Source: Lysobacterales bacterium
Lineage (GTDB): Bacteria > Pseudomonadota > Gammaproteobacteria > Xanthomonadales > SZUA-36
Assembly (NCBI GenBank): GCA_026196445.1
Contig: JAPHTE010000175.1
Location: forward strand, 1-6,644
Direction: 5' to 3'
Length of the DNA stretch: 6,644 nucleotides
This document shows positions 1-5,249 of this stretch, piece after piece. The position numbers and the translations under genes are program-made. Numbering within the stretch: the stretch's first letter is position 1; each line of letters opens with the position of its first letter. The notes below the pieces were generated by a model, which saw nothing but the letters and a program-made list of their open reading frames with translations, searched no databases and was not told the origin of the DNA.

Positions 1-77
1 CGGACCCGGTGACAATGGATGTCACGGTCTGAAGAATAAAGCGCCATTGTAGAACGGCCTTTTACTGCTGCTGTCAC
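1..77 (-). CDS. sspA: Stringent starvation protein A, N-terminal fragment (cut by window edge)
   Basis: Only the first 25 codons are inside the window; the gene runs off the left edge. The translation from the GTG at 77 contains KGRSTMALYSSDRDIHCHRV, which matches the start of SspA (E. coli: a Lys-Arg-Ser-Val-Met-Thr-Leu-Phe-Ser stretch, then Asp-Ile-Tyr-Ser-His-Gln-Val-Arg). SspA has a glutathione S-transferase fold without known transferase activity. It binds RNA polymerase during starvation, acid stress and stationary phase. The GTG start is chosen because AGGAGA lies six bases upstream; an internal ATG at 47 would have no comparable site. The gene follows petC by 54 bases on the same strand, an order common in gammaproteobacteria, so it is probably read through from the pet operon. 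The identification rests on a short stretch plus this context. Confidence 0.85.
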   Translation of the reverse strand, partial: MTAAVKGRSTMALYSSDRDIHCHRV

Positions 78-83
78 TAGGTT

Positions 84-89
84 TCTCCT
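84..89 (-). promoter_or_regulatory. Ribosome binding site that sets the sspA GTG start
   Basis: The minus strand reads AGGAGA, a near-perfect Shine-Dalgarno sequence, followed by six bases and then GTG at 77. It decides in favour of the GTG over the ATG ten codons further in. Confidence 0.75.
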
Positions 90-92
90 GTT

Positions 93-116
93 GGCATGAA
101 CGAAGGGCAATGCCCT
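93..116 (-). other. Small hairpin in the petC-sspA gap
   Basis: The 54-base gap between petC and sspA holds a short GC-rich palindrome at 104-116, with arms AGGGC and GCCCT and a three-base loop. An alternative pairing joins GGCAT (93-97) with ATGCC (110-114), so the two forms exclude each other. There is no T-run on the minus strand after it, so it is not an intrinsic terminator. At most it could affect mRNA processing or relative expression of sspA; a hairpin this short may also be chance. Confidence 0.3.
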
Positions 117-131
117 GTTGTTATATGCAAA

Positions 132-878
132 TTAATGAACGTCACGCCAGTATTCTGCTTTCAACAGGTAGGCAATAAACGTGAATAGAGCCAGGAACAA
201 AAGCACCCATACACCGATGCCCTTGCGCTCCAGTTGTACCGGCTCACCCGTGTATTGCAGGAACGCGGCAATATCCCGCGCCGTCTGCTCGAATTCCTCC
301 GGTGACTGGCTGCCCGGTGTGGTCAATACGAAATGATCGATAACGTCCCGGGTAAACCCATTGTCACCGGTTTCCTGGCGGTAAACAGGGGATTGTATAC
401 CTTGCTGTCTCCACAACACGTTGGGCATCGCGGCATTGGGTAGCACCGTGTTGTTCCAGCCACCTGTCTCATCCCGGTAAAAACTGCGCAAGTAGGCGAA
501 CAGCCAGTCGGCCCCACGTGCGCGCCCCGTCAACGACAGGTCCGGCGGGGCTTTACCGAACCATGCCTTGGCCTGCTCCTCACTCATGGCAATATCCATG
601 GTCTCGCCAAATTTGGCGTCTGAGAACACCAGGTTCTGCATGACCTGGTCTTCACTGAGGCCGAGGTCCTTCGCAAGGCGGTTGTAGCGCATGTAACTGA
701 TCGAATGGCAACCCAGGCAATAGTTGACGTACCACTTGGCCCCGCGTTGCAGGGACGCCGTATCATTGACGTTGACGCCGGAAGATTCCACATGTGTGCT
801 GCCGGCGGCAGTTGCCACCACGCTGGCACCAGGCAGCAAGGCAACTGCAATAAACAGGTATTTGGCTAATTTTTTCAT
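132..878 (-). CDS. petC: Cytochrome c1 subunit of the cytochrome bc1 complex
   Basis: This subunit carries the c-type heme that takes electrons from the Rieske protein and passes them to soluble or membrane cytochrome c on the periplasmic side. Residues 1-25 form a Sec signal peptide with a Lys-Lys start and a hydrophobic core. The heme-binding motif CLGCH is at residues 54-58, followed by the family motif APPDLS at 110-115. Met151 in NAAMPNVLW is the likely sixth iron ligand. A membrane anchor covers about residues 220-238 and is followed by a short charged cytoplasmic tail. At 248 residues it is normal for a bacterial monoheme cytochrome c1 and is not fused to cytochrome b as in some relatives. 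The start codon overlaps the petB stop as TGATG, indicating translational coupling. Confidence 0.98.
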   Translation of the reverse strand: MKKLAKYLFIAVALLPGASVVATAAGSTHVESSGVNVNDTASLQRGAKWYVNYCLGCHSISYMRYNRLAKDLGLSEDQVMQNLVFSDAKFGETMDIAMSEEQAKAWFGKAPPDLSLTGRARGADWLFAYLRSFYRDETGGWNNTVLPNAAMPNVLWRQQGIQSPVYRQETGDNGFTRDVIDHFVLTTPGSQSPEEFEQTARDIAAFLQYTGEPVQLERKGIGVWVLLFLALFTFIAYLLKAEYWRDVH

Positions 879-2122
879 CAGTGGGTCACCCTGTCCGGCA
901 CTGGTTTCGTCTTGGCTTTCGGGCTCATGAAAAACAGCAGTACAAAGAACATGAAGTAAACCAGTGTCCAGACCCGCATCTCCCAGGTTTGCGCAGGCGT
1001 ACCTTCAGCCATCCCCAGCAGGCCCAGGCGAACAAAAGCGATCGTGAACAGGGCCAGGAGTATCTTGTACCATGCACCGCGGTAACGTATGGACTTGACC
1101 GGCGAGCGGTCAAGCCATGGCAACAGGAACAGCACAAATACCGAGGCGCCCATCATAATCACACCCCCCAGCTTATTCGGAACCGCTTTGAGGATCGCGT
1201 AGAACGGCGTGAAGTACCAGACCGGCTTAATGTGTGTCGGTGTCACCAGCGGGTCGGCCGGAAAGAAGTTATCGTGCTCCAGGAACATACCGCCTGCTTC
1301 CGGCCAGAAAAACAGCACGAAGCAGAATATGATCAGGAACATGCCGACACCGAAAATATCCTTGACCGTGTAGTAGGGGTGGAACGGGATACCGTCCAGC
1401 GGCTTGCCGTCCACGTCCTTGTTGGCCTTGATCTCGATACCGTCGGGGTTGTTGGAGCCGTTTTCACGCAAGGCCACCAGGTGCAACAATACCAGGCCCA
1501 ACAGCGCCAGCGGTACGGCGATGACGTGCAGTGCAAAGAAGCGGTTCAGAGTCGCATCAGAGATGAAGTAATCACCCCTTATCCATTGCGTCAGCGGTTC
1601 ACCGATTTTCGGCAACGCGCCAAACAGGTTGATGATGACCTGCGCGCCCCAGTAGGACATCTGGCCCCACGGCAGGATGTAACCGAGGAACGCCTCGGCC
1701 ATCAGCAGCACGTAAATCAGCATGCCGAACACCCACAACAACTCACGCGGCGCCTTGTGCGAACCATACAACAGGCTACGGAACATGTGCAGGTACACGA
1801 GGATGAAAAAGAAACTGGCGCCGGTGGTGTGCATGTAGCGGATCAGCCAGCCCCAGTCCACGTCACGCATGATGTATTCGACCGACGCGAAAGCTTCGGC
1901 CGCCGACGGTTTGTAATACATGGCCAGGAAAATTCCCGACAGTATCTGGATAACCAACACCAACAGGGCTAGCGAGCCCATGTAATACCAGAAGTTGAAA
2001 TTCTTGGGCGCCATGTAACCCGTCATCACGTTGTTCCAGAACGCGGTGACCGGTAAACGCTTGTCGAACCAGCCCAGCAACGCACTCGCCTGCCTGTTAA
2101 CGCTGTCCGTGAACCTGGCCAT
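878..2122 (-). CDS. petB: Cytochrome b subunit of the cytochrome bc1 complex
   Basis: This is the membrane core of ubiquinol:cytochrome c oxidoreductase, holding both b hemes and the Qo and Qi quinone sites. The 414 residues show the usual eight-helix pattern. The heme ligands are His98 and His112 in helix B and His199 and His214 in helix D. The first pair is separated by 13 residues and the second by 14. The Qo-site motif usually written PEWY reads PVWY at residues 300-303, so its glutamate is absent. PWGQMSYWGA at 151-160 is the conserved cd1-helix region of the Qo site. The protein is full length with both the N-terminal cytochrome b and C-terminal domains in one chain. Its start overlaps the petA stop (TAATG), with an AGGGGG ribosome site inside the end of petA. 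Confidence 0.99.
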   Translation of the reverse strand: MARFTDSVNRQASALLGWFDKRLPVTAFWNNVMTGYMAPKNFNFWYYMGSLALLVLVIQILSGIFLAMYYKPSAAEAFASVEYIMRDVDWGWLIRYMHTTGASFFFILVYLHMFRSLLYGSHKAPRELLWVFGMLIYVLLMAEAFLGYILPWGQMSYWGAQVIINLFGALPKIGEPLTQWIRGDYFISDATLNRFFALHVIAVPLALLGLVLLHLVALRENGSNNPDGIEIKANKDVDGKPLDGIPFHPYYTVKDIFGVGMFLIIFCFVLFFWPEAGGMFLEHDNFFPADPLVTPTHIKPVWYFTPFYAILKAVPNKLGGVIMMGASVFVLFLLPWLDRSPVKSIRYRGAWYKILLALFTIAFVRLGLLGMAEGTPAQTWEMRVWTLVYFMFFVLLFFMSPKAKTKPVPDRVTH

Positions 2123-2718
2123 TAAACTGCCCCCTGCGGACTGACACCAATCATGACAGTGCGCTCATCGAGAAAGCTGTAAGGCGGAATTCTCAGGTTA
2201 GCCGGCGCCGGCACACCCTTGTAAACGCGGCCCGACAGGTCGAACTTTGACTTGTGGCAGGGACAATAGAAACCACCATTCCAGTTTTCATCGAACGGTT
2301 GTGGCCCCACCTGCGGGATCATCTGCGGTATGCAGCCCAGGTGGGTGCAGTGCATATTGACAACCAGGAATTCCGGGTTCAGGGCCCGTTCCTCGCCGTG
2401 TATGTATTCAGGCTGTTCGGCATCAGCCGACTGCGGATCGGACAATGCGTCGTCGACCTTGGGCAAGTTGGCAATCATTTCCGGGGTCCTGCGCAACACG
2501 CCAACGGTCTGTCCGCGCCATTGAACCTTGAGTAACTGTCCTTCCTTCAACTTGCCGATATTGACCTGCACCGGTGCGCCGACCGCTTGTGCACGGGCGC
2601 TGGGCATCCATGACTTGATGAACGGAACGGCTGCAAAACCTGCACCTATCCCGCCCACAACAGAAGTAGTGGCGACCAGAAACCGACGTCGCCCCTTGTT
2701 CACGCCATCAGATGACAT
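2122..2718 (-). CDS. petA: Rieske [2Fe-2S] iron-sulfur subunit of the cytochrome bc1 complex
   Basis: This subunit takes the first electron from ubiquinol at the Qo site and moves it to cytochrome c1. The N-terminus has a twin-arginine motif (GRRRFLV, residues 9-15) followed by a hydrophobic segment to about residue 36. This is the usual uncleaved Tat signal-anchor of bacterial Rieske proteins. The cluster-binding boxes are CTHLGC (124-129) and CPCHKSKFD (152-160). Cys124, His126, Cys152 and His155 should bind the cluster, and Cys129-Cys154 should form the disulfide. Lys156 stands where most relatives known to me have glycine. GVPAPANLRIPPY (168-180) contains the Pro loop that covers the cluster. 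This is the first gene of the pet operon, with GGAG six bases before its ATG. Confidence 0.98.
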   Translation of the reverse strand: MSSDGVNKGRRRFLVATTSVVGGIGAGFAAVPFIKSWMPSARAQAVGAPVQVNIGKLKEGQLLKVQWRGQTVGVLRRTPEMIANLPKVDDALSDPQSADAEQPEYIHGEERALNPEFLVVNMHCTHLGCIPQMIPQVGPQPFDENWNGGFYCPCHKSKFDLSGRVYKGVPAPANLRIPPYSFLDERTVMIGVSPQGAV

Positions 2719-2724
2719 TTAGTT

Positions 2725-2728
2725 CTCC
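2725..2728 (-). promoter_or_regulatory. Ribosome binding site of petA
   Basis: GGAG on the minus strand ends six bases before the ATG at 2718, a spacing typical of strong translation initiation. It supports the chosen Rieske start. Confidence 0.7.
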
Positions 2729-2793
2729 AACAGAAATATGCCCCAAGCCAGGGCGATCACTCAAAATCAGGAAGTTCGAATTCTTTTGGTCAA

Positions 2794-2822
2794 TACAGGC
2801 TTTGGACAACAGCGTGCCTGTA
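2794..2822. repeat. Inverted repeat in the petA leader
   Basis: TACAGGC at 2794-2800 is perfectly complementary to GCCTGTA at 2816-2822, with a 15-base spacer. Flanking CAA (2791-2793) can pair with TTG (2825-2827) after a two-base bulge. It lies between the predicted pet promoter and petA, inside the expected leader RNA. No T-run follows on either strand, so it does not look like an intrinsic terminator. It could be a leader hairpin or the two half-sites of a regulator. No known consensus (for example FNR, TTGAT-N4-ATCAA) was recognised. Confidence 0.4.
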
Positions 2823-2866
2823 AGTTGCGCAGCAAACATCCCGTCCCTCACCTGAACCAATCCACT

Positions 2867-2895
2867 ATTTTACCGAATCGGCTCATGCGAAACAA
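2867..2895 (-). promoter_or_regulatory. Candidate sigma70-type promoter of petABC
   Basis: On the minus strand TTGTTT (2895-2890) is followed after exactly 17 bases by TAAAAT (2872-2867), five of six bases matching the -10 consensus. Transcription would start near 2860 and leave a leader of roughly 140 bases before petA. The 273-base divergent gap (2719-2991) contains no convincing gene. This is a by-eye match and is not backed by a start-site map. Confidence 0.45.
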
Positions 2896-2991
2896 ACGAT
2901 TTGCCGATAGAATGGTCGGTGGCCGCTGGCGGCGAGCATTGATATTCAAGGATAATCTACTTTCAACCAAAAGCTACGGATTTTGACCGGT

Positions 2992-4131
2992 ATGAAGAAG
3001 GCAAAAAGCCAAAGTAATCGACAACAGATAACCGCGGGTTCCCTTGCGGTCTTTTTGCTGCGTTCAGTCATCGCCGGACTGGCACTGGCTTTTATCATTT
3101 TGTACCTGTGGCCCAGTGTCAGCCAACGGTTCTCACCGCCACCGCAACCCACCACCCAAGCCCCCGCCGCACCGGTCTCTTACGCCGATGCCGTCGACCG
3201 CACGGCACCGTCGGTGGTCAGCATCTACACCAAGAGTGTCGAACTGACCCAGGTGCCCGCTCGCCTGCAAAGAATTTTTGGCAGCCAGTACGTCGCCCGT
3301 TCAATACCGAAACTGGGCTCAGGTGTACTGGCCAGCGCGGACGGTTACATTCTGACCAACAACCACGTCATCAGCCAGGTGCAAAATATCAGCGTGGGTC
3401 TGTGGGACGGACGCTTCGCCGCCGCCCAGGTAGTGGGCAGCGACCCGGAAACCGATCTGGCCGTGCTGAAAATCAACCTCACCGGTCTGCCGGCAGCACC
3501 ATTGGCCACAGACAGTAACGTGCGGGTCGGTGACGTGGTACTGGCCATTGGCAACGCTTATGGTTTGAGCCATACCGTTACCATGGGCATCATCAGCGCG
3601 ACCGGCCGCAACGACCTGCGCTCGGTCATGTACGAGGACTTCATCCAGACGGACGCCGCGATCAATTCCGGCAACAGCGGTGGTGCCTTGATCAACTATC
3701 GAGGCGAAGTCATCGGCATCAATACCCGCAACCTGGGCCAGGCACAGGGTGCGCAGAATATCGGTTTCGCCATCCCGATCACGATGGCCCGGGACGTCAT
3801 GCAACAGATCATTGAGAACGGCAGTGTGCGAAGAGGCTGGCTGGGCGCGCTGTTCAGCGACCTGCCCCTGTCGCTGCAAACCGACGGCAGCGCGCTCAGG
3901 CGCGGCACCCAGATCAGGGATGTCACCCCGGACGGGCCGGCCTGGACTGCGGGGTTGCGGCCCGGCGATATTTTGCTCAGCATTGATGGTGTCGAAGTTA
4001 ACGATGCCAGGGAACTGATGCTGATGATCGCCCAGCGCAAACCGGGCTCCCGGGTCGAATTCCAGGTGCAACGTGGCTCTGAGTCGTTTGAAACCTATGC
4101 GACGCTGATCCAGCAACCGCCACTGCGGTGA
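2992..4131 (+). CDS. degS: Membrane-anchored periplasmic serine protease with one PDZ domain (DegS/AlgW type)
   Basis: This is an HtrA-family protease. DegS/AlgW members sense misfolded outer-membrane protein C-termini through the PDZ domain and cut an anti-sigma factor to start the envelope stress response. The product is 379 residues from the ATG at 2992. An upstream TTG at 2983 is less likely because the only GGA lies two bases from it. Residues 18-40 form an N-terminal membrane anchor without a clear cleavage site, followed by a Pro-rich linker. The protease domain has the triad His125 (TNNHV), Asp155 (ETDLAVLK) and Ser229 (GNSGGAL). One PDZ domain covers about 280-372. A single PDZ and an uncleaved anchor favour DegS/AlgW over the two-PDZ, soluble DegP/DegQ. 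It is divergent from petABC. No anti-sigma gene is in the window, so its target is inferred. Confidence 0.94.
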   Translation: MKKAKSQSNRQQITAGSLAVFLLRSVIAGLALAFIILYLWPSVSQRFSPPPQPTTQAPAAPVSYADAVDRTAPSVVSIYTKSVELTQVPARLQRIFGSQYVARSIPKLGSGVLASADGYILTNNHVISQVQNISVGLWDGRFAAAQVVGSDPETDLAVLKINLTGLPAAPLATDSNVRVGDVVLAIGNAYGLSHTVTMGIISATGRNDLRSVMYEDFIQTDAAINSGNSGGALINYRGEVIGINTRNLGQAQGAQNIGFAIPITMARDVMQQIIENGSVRRGWLGALFSDLPLSLQTDGSALRRGTQIRDVTPDGPAWTAGLRPGDILLSIDGVEVNDARELMLMIAQRKPGSRVEFQVQRGSESFETYATLIQQPPLR

Positions 4132-4150
4132 AATCTTAACGGTTGGATTT

Positions 4151-4190
4151 CCAATTGCGAGCCAGGCATCCGGGTTTACGAAACAATTGG
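4151..4190. repeat. Inverted repeat between the convergent degS and YciI-family genes
   Basis: CCAATTG (4151-4157) and CAATTGG (4184-4190) form a perfect seven-base inverted repeat with a 26-base loop that contains the YciI-family stop codon. The gap between the two convergent stop codons is only 44 bases and shows no GC-rich stem followed by a T-run, so a classical terminator was not found. Because CAATTG is itself palindromic, the repeat may be chance. Confidence 0.25.
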
Positions 4191-4475
4191 GTTGTCAGCG
4201 TCTTTTCCTGCCACGGTCGTCCACTCTCTCACGTGCCAGGAAGTCACCAAACCATTAACCACATATGGATCTGCCCGGGCAAACGACTCCGCGACATCCG
4301 GTGAATCCCCCTTAAACACAATTGCTGCCCCGTCAGCCGGTTCAGCAAACGCGCCGCCCAGAAAAAATTCTCCGCGATCAATAGCAGCTTTTGCCAATGA
4401 CAAATGTTGTTCTCTAAATTCACCACGACGCTCCATATAATCAGGGGCATATTCATAGAAAAGTATATAGTGCAT
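4176..4475 (-). CDS. YciI-family protein
   Basis: The 99 residues cover the whole YCII domain, a small ferredoxin-like fold. Visible family features are the start MHYILFYEYA, His24 (EQHLSLAKAA), GGAFAEPADGA at 40-50 and the C-terminal block ARADPYVVNGLVTSWHVREW at 67-86. His24 and Asp69 are the residues usually conserved and proposed to form the active site. Substrates of most family members are unknown; some relatives are dehalogenases or muconolactone-isomerase-like enzymes, so no reaction is assigned. AAGGA sits eight bases before the ATG. It lies 35 bases after a small ORF and probably shares its transcript. It converges on the protease gene, which stops 44 bases away. GC content falls to about 38% around its start, well below the protease gene. 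Confidence 0.92.
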   Translation of the reverse strand: MHYILFYEYAPDYMERRGEFREQHLSLAKAAIDRGEFFLGGAFAEPADGAAIVFKGDSPDVAESFARADPYVVNGLVTSWHVREWTTVAGKDADNPIVS

Positions 4476-4483
4476 AGCTATGG

Positions 4484-4488
4484 TCCTT
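4484..4488 (-). promoter_or_regulatory. Ribosome binding site of the YciI-family gene
   Basis: AAGGA on the minus strand ends eight bases before the ATG at 4475, giving the start good support. Confidence 0.65.
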
Positions 4489-4510
4489 ATGAGTTGTACG
4501 GTTTGTTCGA

Positions 4511-4690
4511 TTACCTGACAAGTAATTCCGCTGACGTAGCAGCCAAATGCGGAAAGCTCTCATATGATAAATGGAAGAACAGAAAGGCCGGCACCAGTAC
4601 TGTTACACCAAATGCAAGGCCTGAAAGGATATCTGCGGATGTGCGCTTTGCCATCAATGGTGCCCCCAATTTACGCCAAACGTCCAGCAT
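4511..4690 (-). CDS. Unrecognised small membrane protein (59 or 47 residues)
   Basis: An open frame of 59 codons runs from ATG at 4690 to TAA at 4511-4513. I do not recognise the product. Residues 21-40 (ILSGLAFGVTVLVPAFLFFH) form one convincing membrane helix after a basic stretch (MAKR), suggesting a single-pass inner-membrane protein with the N-terminus inside. An internal ATG at 4654 (residue 13) has GGGGG eight bases upstream and may be the true start, giving 47 residues. The first 12 codons would then overlap a palindrome described separately. It starts 21 bases after the DoxX-like gene and ends 35 bases before the YciI-family gene, all on one strand, which supports a real gene in an operon. 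It could still be chance, as the frame is short. Confidence 0.45.
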   Translation of the reverse strand: MLDVWRKLGAPLMAKRTSADILSGLAFGVTVLVPAFLFFHLSYESFPHLAATSAELLVR

Positions 4691-4738
4691 GAACCGCCGA
4701 CCGGAACCTGATCACTCCGCCTTCTCCTGACTTTGGCG
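4674..4738 (-). repeat. Inverted repeat across the end of the DoxX-like gene (weak attC candidate)
   Basis: On the plus strand CGCCAAA (4674-4680), GTC (4682-4684) and AG (4686-4687) can pair with CT, GAC and TTTGGCG at 4727-4738. This gives twelve pairs with two single-base bulges on one arm only, and a 39-base loop holding the stop codon of the DoxX-like gene. Read on the minus strand the outer box ends in GTTTGGC, one base away from the integron R' consensus GTTRRRY. The other end, GCCAAAG, lacks the conserved AAC. No T-run follows, so it is not an obvious terminator. It may be a degenerate attC, an mRNA-protecting hairpin or chance. Confidence 0.3.
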
Positions 4739-5092
4739 ATACATACGATTGCCGTACCAAATCTGAACCAGGGTGTAGGCAATAGCCGGCAATGATGTCA
4801 GGGGTGACCCGATCTTGAAGTGAGAATACACGGCCCCCAATGCCAACACCGTCAGAATGGCGCTGCTCCAAGCCGCCAAATTACGGACAAATAGAAACAG
4901 GGCACAAAAAAACTGGACGCTGGCCACTATATAGAGGAATTCTGGTGAATAATCGAAGCGCTCCGAAAACAGCCCTGTTCTTGCCTCAACGATGACGTAG
5001 GCAGGCGACCCTATAATGTATGACAGCGTCAGAAACCAGCCGGCGATGACCTGCCATCTCTTAACATTCGGGCTTTCAGCCTTGTGACTCAT
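4712..5092 (-). CDS. Small four-helix membrane protein, possibly DoxX-like
   Basis: The 126-residue product has four predicted membrane helices at about 12-35, 51-69, 72-90 and 99-116, with a charged C-terminal tail (YRQSQEKAE). The layout, the size and the segment from ALGAVYSHFKIG to the last helix resemble DoxX-like small membrane proteins. These are found with redox and thiol-stress genes, but their chemistry is mostly unknown. The match is by general pattern, not by a diagnostic motif, so treat the family as tentative. The ATG at 5092 has no clear ribosome site; it lies only 11 bases after the end of the attC-like palindrome at 5104-5203, a spacing seen in integron cassettes. A small membrane ORF follows 21 bases downstream. 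Confidence 0.7.
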   Translation of the reverse strand: MSHKAESPNVKRWQVIAGWFLTLSYIIGSPAYVIVEARTGLFSERFDYSPEFLYIVASVQFFCALFLFVRNLAAWSSAILTVLALGAVYSHFKIGSPLTSLPAIAYTLVQIWYGNRMYRQSQEKAE

Positions 5093-5103
5093 TTCAAAGA
5101 ACC

Positions 5104-5203
5104 GCCCAACGACCAGGCTCAGTTGCGAGGTCGATGTAACGTGGGCCTGGCGGCAGCCAAAGCCGTGACCTCCGACCTTGCCGGCTGGAAGCTCTTGTTA
5201 TGC
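5104..5203 (-). other. attC-like integron recombination site (candidate)
   Basis: Read on the minus strand, this 100-base stretch starts with GCATAAC and ends with GTTGGGC. The end fits the R' box GTTRRRY exactly; the start fits RYYYAAC in six of seven positions. The ends are partly complementary, and the arms continue as an imperfect palindrome leading to an inner stem, where GC-A-AGGTCG pairs with CGACCT-C-GC across one mismatch. The central part forms a variable loop with a further weak hairpin. This is the architecture of attC sites, which are recognised by structure and are about 57-141 bases long. Position also fits: it starts 46 bases after the GFA gene stop, and the next gene starts 11 bases after the R' box. 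No T-run follows, so it is not a typical terminator. No integrase is in view. Confidence 0.5.
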
Positions 5204-5249
5204 GGCACCTGTGAAATTCTGAGCGCCGAATGCAAGAAGCGGTAAGTGC

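Noticed and set aside
881..1972. Open frame of 363 codons on the plus strand opposite cytochrome b
   Set aside because: It is the antisense of a certain gene. Its product is full of His, Gln, Glu and Arg, as expected when codons of a hydrophobic protein are read backwards, and it has no recognisable domain.
2939..2949. TTGA-TAT-TCAA palindrome resembling an FNR/Anr site
   Set aside because: The spacing is three bases between four-base arms; an FNR-type site needs TTGAT-N4-ATCAA. It is too short to claim.
2927..2956. Possible degS promoter with GATAAT at 2951-2956
   Set aside because: The -10 match is fair, but the sequence about 17 bases upstream (TGGCGG region) is a poor -35 box and no extended -10 is present, so it was not listed as a feature.
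2738..2986. 82-codon plus-strand frame in the petA-degS gap
   Set aside because: It has no ribosome site, no domain or hydrophobic pattern, and it overlaps the predicted pet promoter and leader inverted repeat.
3319..4116. Open frame of 265 codons on the minus strand opposite the protease gene
   Set aside because: It is antisense to a clearly conserved HtrA-family gene, lacks family motifs and is explained by the high GC content of that gene.
4132..4175. Transcription terminator between the convergent degS and YciI-family genes
   Set aside because: No GC-rich stem followed by a T-run is present on either strand; only a short AT-rich palindrome overlaps the area.
4404..4730. 108-codon plus-strand frame across the YciI start and the small ORF
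   Set aside because: It runs opposite a supported gene with its own ribosome site, and its product has no recognisable features.
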